Shown piece by piece: positions 62,442-64,000 of a DNA stretch of 64,000 nt; within the stretch, counting starts at the first letter, position 1, and the number at the start of each line of letters is the position of its first letter. The position numbers and the translations under genes are program-made. Source of the DNA: Pedobacter hiemivivus (lineage in GTDB: Bacteria > Bacteroidota > Bacteroidia > Sphingobacteriales > Sphingobacteriaceae). Where the stretch lies: positions 248,001-312,000 of the forward strand of contig NZ_SJSM01000003.1 in the NCBI RefSeq assembly GCF_004331685.1, read 5' to 3'. The notes below the pieces were generated by a model. It saw only the letters and a program-made list of their open reading frames with translations. It was not told the origin of the DNA and did no database searches.

Positions 62442-64000
62442 ATGTCAACTATATCATTACACGATACACATAACCACGATAACCATGATGATCATGGGCA
62501 TCACAAAGAGACCTTCTTAACGAAGTATGTCTTTAGTCAGGATCACAAGATGATTGCTAAGCAGTTCCTGATAACAGGTATTATTATGGCTGTTATTGCA
62601 ATGGGACTGTCGATATTGTTTCGTTTACAACTTGCATGGCCAGATAAAGACTTCCCTATTTTAGAGACTTTCTTAGGAAAGTGGGCTGAAGGTGGTCGTA
62701 TTAAACCTGATTTTTACCTTGCTTTAGTAACTATACATGGTACCATCATGGTATTCTTTGTATTGACAGCAGGATTGAGCGGTACTTTTAGTAATTTACT
62801 GATACCACTTCAGATTGGTGCAAGGGATATGGCTTCTCCATTCCTAAACATGCTTTCTTACTGGTTCTTCTTTACTGCTTGTGTAATCATGATGGGTTCA
62901 TTCTTTATACAAACAGGACCTGCGAGTGCGGGATGGACGGTTTATCCGCCATTGTCGGCTTTGCCTACAGCGATTAGCGGTTCTGGTTTAGGTATGACTT
63001 TATGGTTAATTAGTATGGTACTTTTTGTTGCTTCATCTTTAATGGGTGGTATCAACTACGTAAGTACTATCTTAAACATGCGTACTAAAGGTATGGATCT
63101 TTGGAAAATGCCATTAACAATCTGGGCGTTCTTCTTAACTGCAATTTTAGGTATCTTATCTTTCCCTGTTTTAGTTGCAGGTGTCGTATTATTGATATTT
63201 GACAGAAGTTTCGGCACTAGTTTCTACCTTTCTGATATTGTTATGGGTACTCAGATCCTTCCTAATGAAGGTGGATCTCCAATTTTATGGCAACATTTAT
63301 TCTGGTTCCTAGGACACCCAGAGGTATATATCGTAATTATGCCAGCGATGGGCTTGTCTTCAGAGATTATGTCTGTAAATGCAAGAAAACCTATCTTCGG
63401 TTACCATGCGATGATCTATTCATTGATCGGTATTACTATCCTTTCGTTTATCGTTTGGGGTCACCATATGTTTGTAACTGGTATGAACCCGTTATTGGGC
63501 GGGGTATTTATGATCACAACTTTGATCATTGCGGTACCTTCAGCGGTTAAGACTTTTAACTGGTTGGCTACATTATGGAGAGGTAACATCAGGTTTACTC
63601 CTGCAATGTTGTTCGCTATTGGTATGGTTTCATTCTTTATCTCTGGTGGTTTAACAGGTATCTTCTTAGGTAATGCTTCATTAGATATCAACTTACATGA
63701 TACTTACTTTGTAATTGCCCACTTCCACTTGGTAATGGGTTCTGCAGCGATATTTGGTATGCTTGCTGGTGTTTATCACTACTTCCCTAAAATGTTCGGA
63801 AGAATGATGAGCAGCAAGTTGGGATACCTTCACTTCTGGATTACTTTTGCTTGTGCTTATTTAGTGTTCTTCCCTTTACACTTCTTAGGACTAGATGGTG
63901 TGCCACGTCGTTATTATGCATTCACTGAGTTTGAGTTTATGCAAAAGTGGGTTACTGTTAATATTTTAGTTACCTGGTCTGCAATTATTGCTGCATTAGC
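62442..64000 (+). CDS. coxA: Cytochrome c oxidase subunit I (3' end outside window)
   Basis: The frame from ATG 62442 is open to the right edge (519 codons seen; the stop lies beyond). A His/Asp-rich N-terminal tail (residues 6-20) precedes helix I. The haem-copper ligands are in place: His in VTIHGTIMVFF (haem a), the CuB/Tyr segment WQHLFWFLGHPEVYIVIMPA, the His-His pair in VWGHHMFVTGM and both His of HDTYFVIAHFHLVMG. It is an A-type oxidase by the Glu-x-Val-Tyr motif after the CuB His. It follows coxB by 20 nt; subunit III would be expected next. Confidence 0.96.
   Translation, partial: MSTISLHDTHNHDNHDDHGHHKETFLTKYVFSQDHKMIAKQFLITGIIMAVIAMGLSILFRLQLAWPDKDFPILETFLGKWAEGGRIKPDFYLALVTIHGTIMVFFVLTAGLSGTFSNLLIPLQIGARDMASPFLNMLSYWFFFTACVIMMGSFFIQTGPASAGWTVYPPLSALPTAISGSGLGMTLWLISMVLFVASSLMGGINYVSTILNMRTKGMDLWKMPLTIWAFFLTAILGILSFPVLVAGVVLLIFDRSFGTSFYLSDIVMGTQILPNEGGSPILWQHLFWFLGHPEVYIVIMPAMGLSSEIMSVNARKPIFGYHAMIYSLIGITILSFIVWGHHMFVTGMNPLLGGVFMITTLIIAVPSAVKTFNWLATLWRGNIRFTPAMLFAIGMVSFFISGGLTGIFLGNASLDINLHDTYFVIAHFHLVMGSAAIFGMLAGVYHYFPKMFGRMMSSKLGYLHFWITFACAYLVFFPLHFLGLDGVPRRYYAFTEFEFMQKWVTVNILVTWSAIIAAL

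Noticed and set aside
1..64000. CRISPR arrays, tRNA and rRNA genes
   Set aside because: No regularly spaced repeats, no CCA-ended cloverleaf and no conserved rRNA blocks were seen on reading.

Overview
The window comes from a Bacteroidota chromosome, most likely a Sphingobacteriaceae member close to Pedobacter. Support for this is low GC with Bacteroidota-type proteins (DUF6443/RHS proteins, DUF4251), an alternative complex III operon joined to a cytochrome oxidase, a long SecA of 1102 aa, weak Shine-Dalgarno sequences, and one TAnnTTTG-type promoter box ahead of the respiratory operon. The genus is inference. No rRNA, tRNA or CRISPR array was seen.

Positions 1-29600 form an accessory island. 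It opens with three tandem secreted proteins that share a conserved C-terminal trimer-like tail (3-2131), then a decayed IS256-family element that keeps both terminal inverted repeats (2158-2883). Two large polymorphic-toxin modules follow. Each has a long secreted SpvB/RHS-type partner (3133-7641 and 21434-25033), a DUF6443-RHS protein with a variable C-terminal tip (8058-11441 and 25046-28471), and a small probable immunity gene directly downstream. The second tip has a colicin E3-like rRNase motif. Between and after the modules lies debris of cassette exchange: an antisense XRE-regulator fragment joined to a truncated tyrosine recombinase (11973-12759), a palindrome-rich stretch of different composition (12760-13465), an orphan RHS tip with its own putative immunity gene (13466-14754), and a second XRE fragment (28910-29077).

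A compact type II secretion/type IV pilus-like operon is nested between the two RHS modules (15019-21072): pseudopilin, prepilin peptidase, GspE ATPase, secretin, a PilM/PilN (GspL)-like protein and a PilO (GspM)-like protein, with a small XRE regulator at its end. No GspF, GspC or minor pseudopilin is present. Both RHS proteins have Sec signal peptides and would need an outer-membrane exit, so a dedicated link between this machine and the toxins is the most interesting hypothesis here. It is inference from position only.

Positions 29600-52600 are mostly housekeeping: a YeiH-like exporter with its LysR regulator, an ECF sigma factor with a membrane partner, secA, a SPOR protein, an M20 amidohydrolase, a GDSL hydrolase, dnaG, a YraN-like protein, a glutaminyl cyclase, DUF4251, pgi, prfB with an intact programmed +1 frameshift, an esterase, a SirB1-like protein, a methyltransferase, a BamA-like barrel and a deoxyhypusine synthase-like protein. 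Strong hairpin terminators separate several of these.

Positions 52770-64000 hold the respiratory operon actA-B-C-D-E-F followed by coxB and coxA, which runs off the right edge. Together these would oxidise menaquinol through alternative complex III and pass electrons to a haem-copper oxidase.
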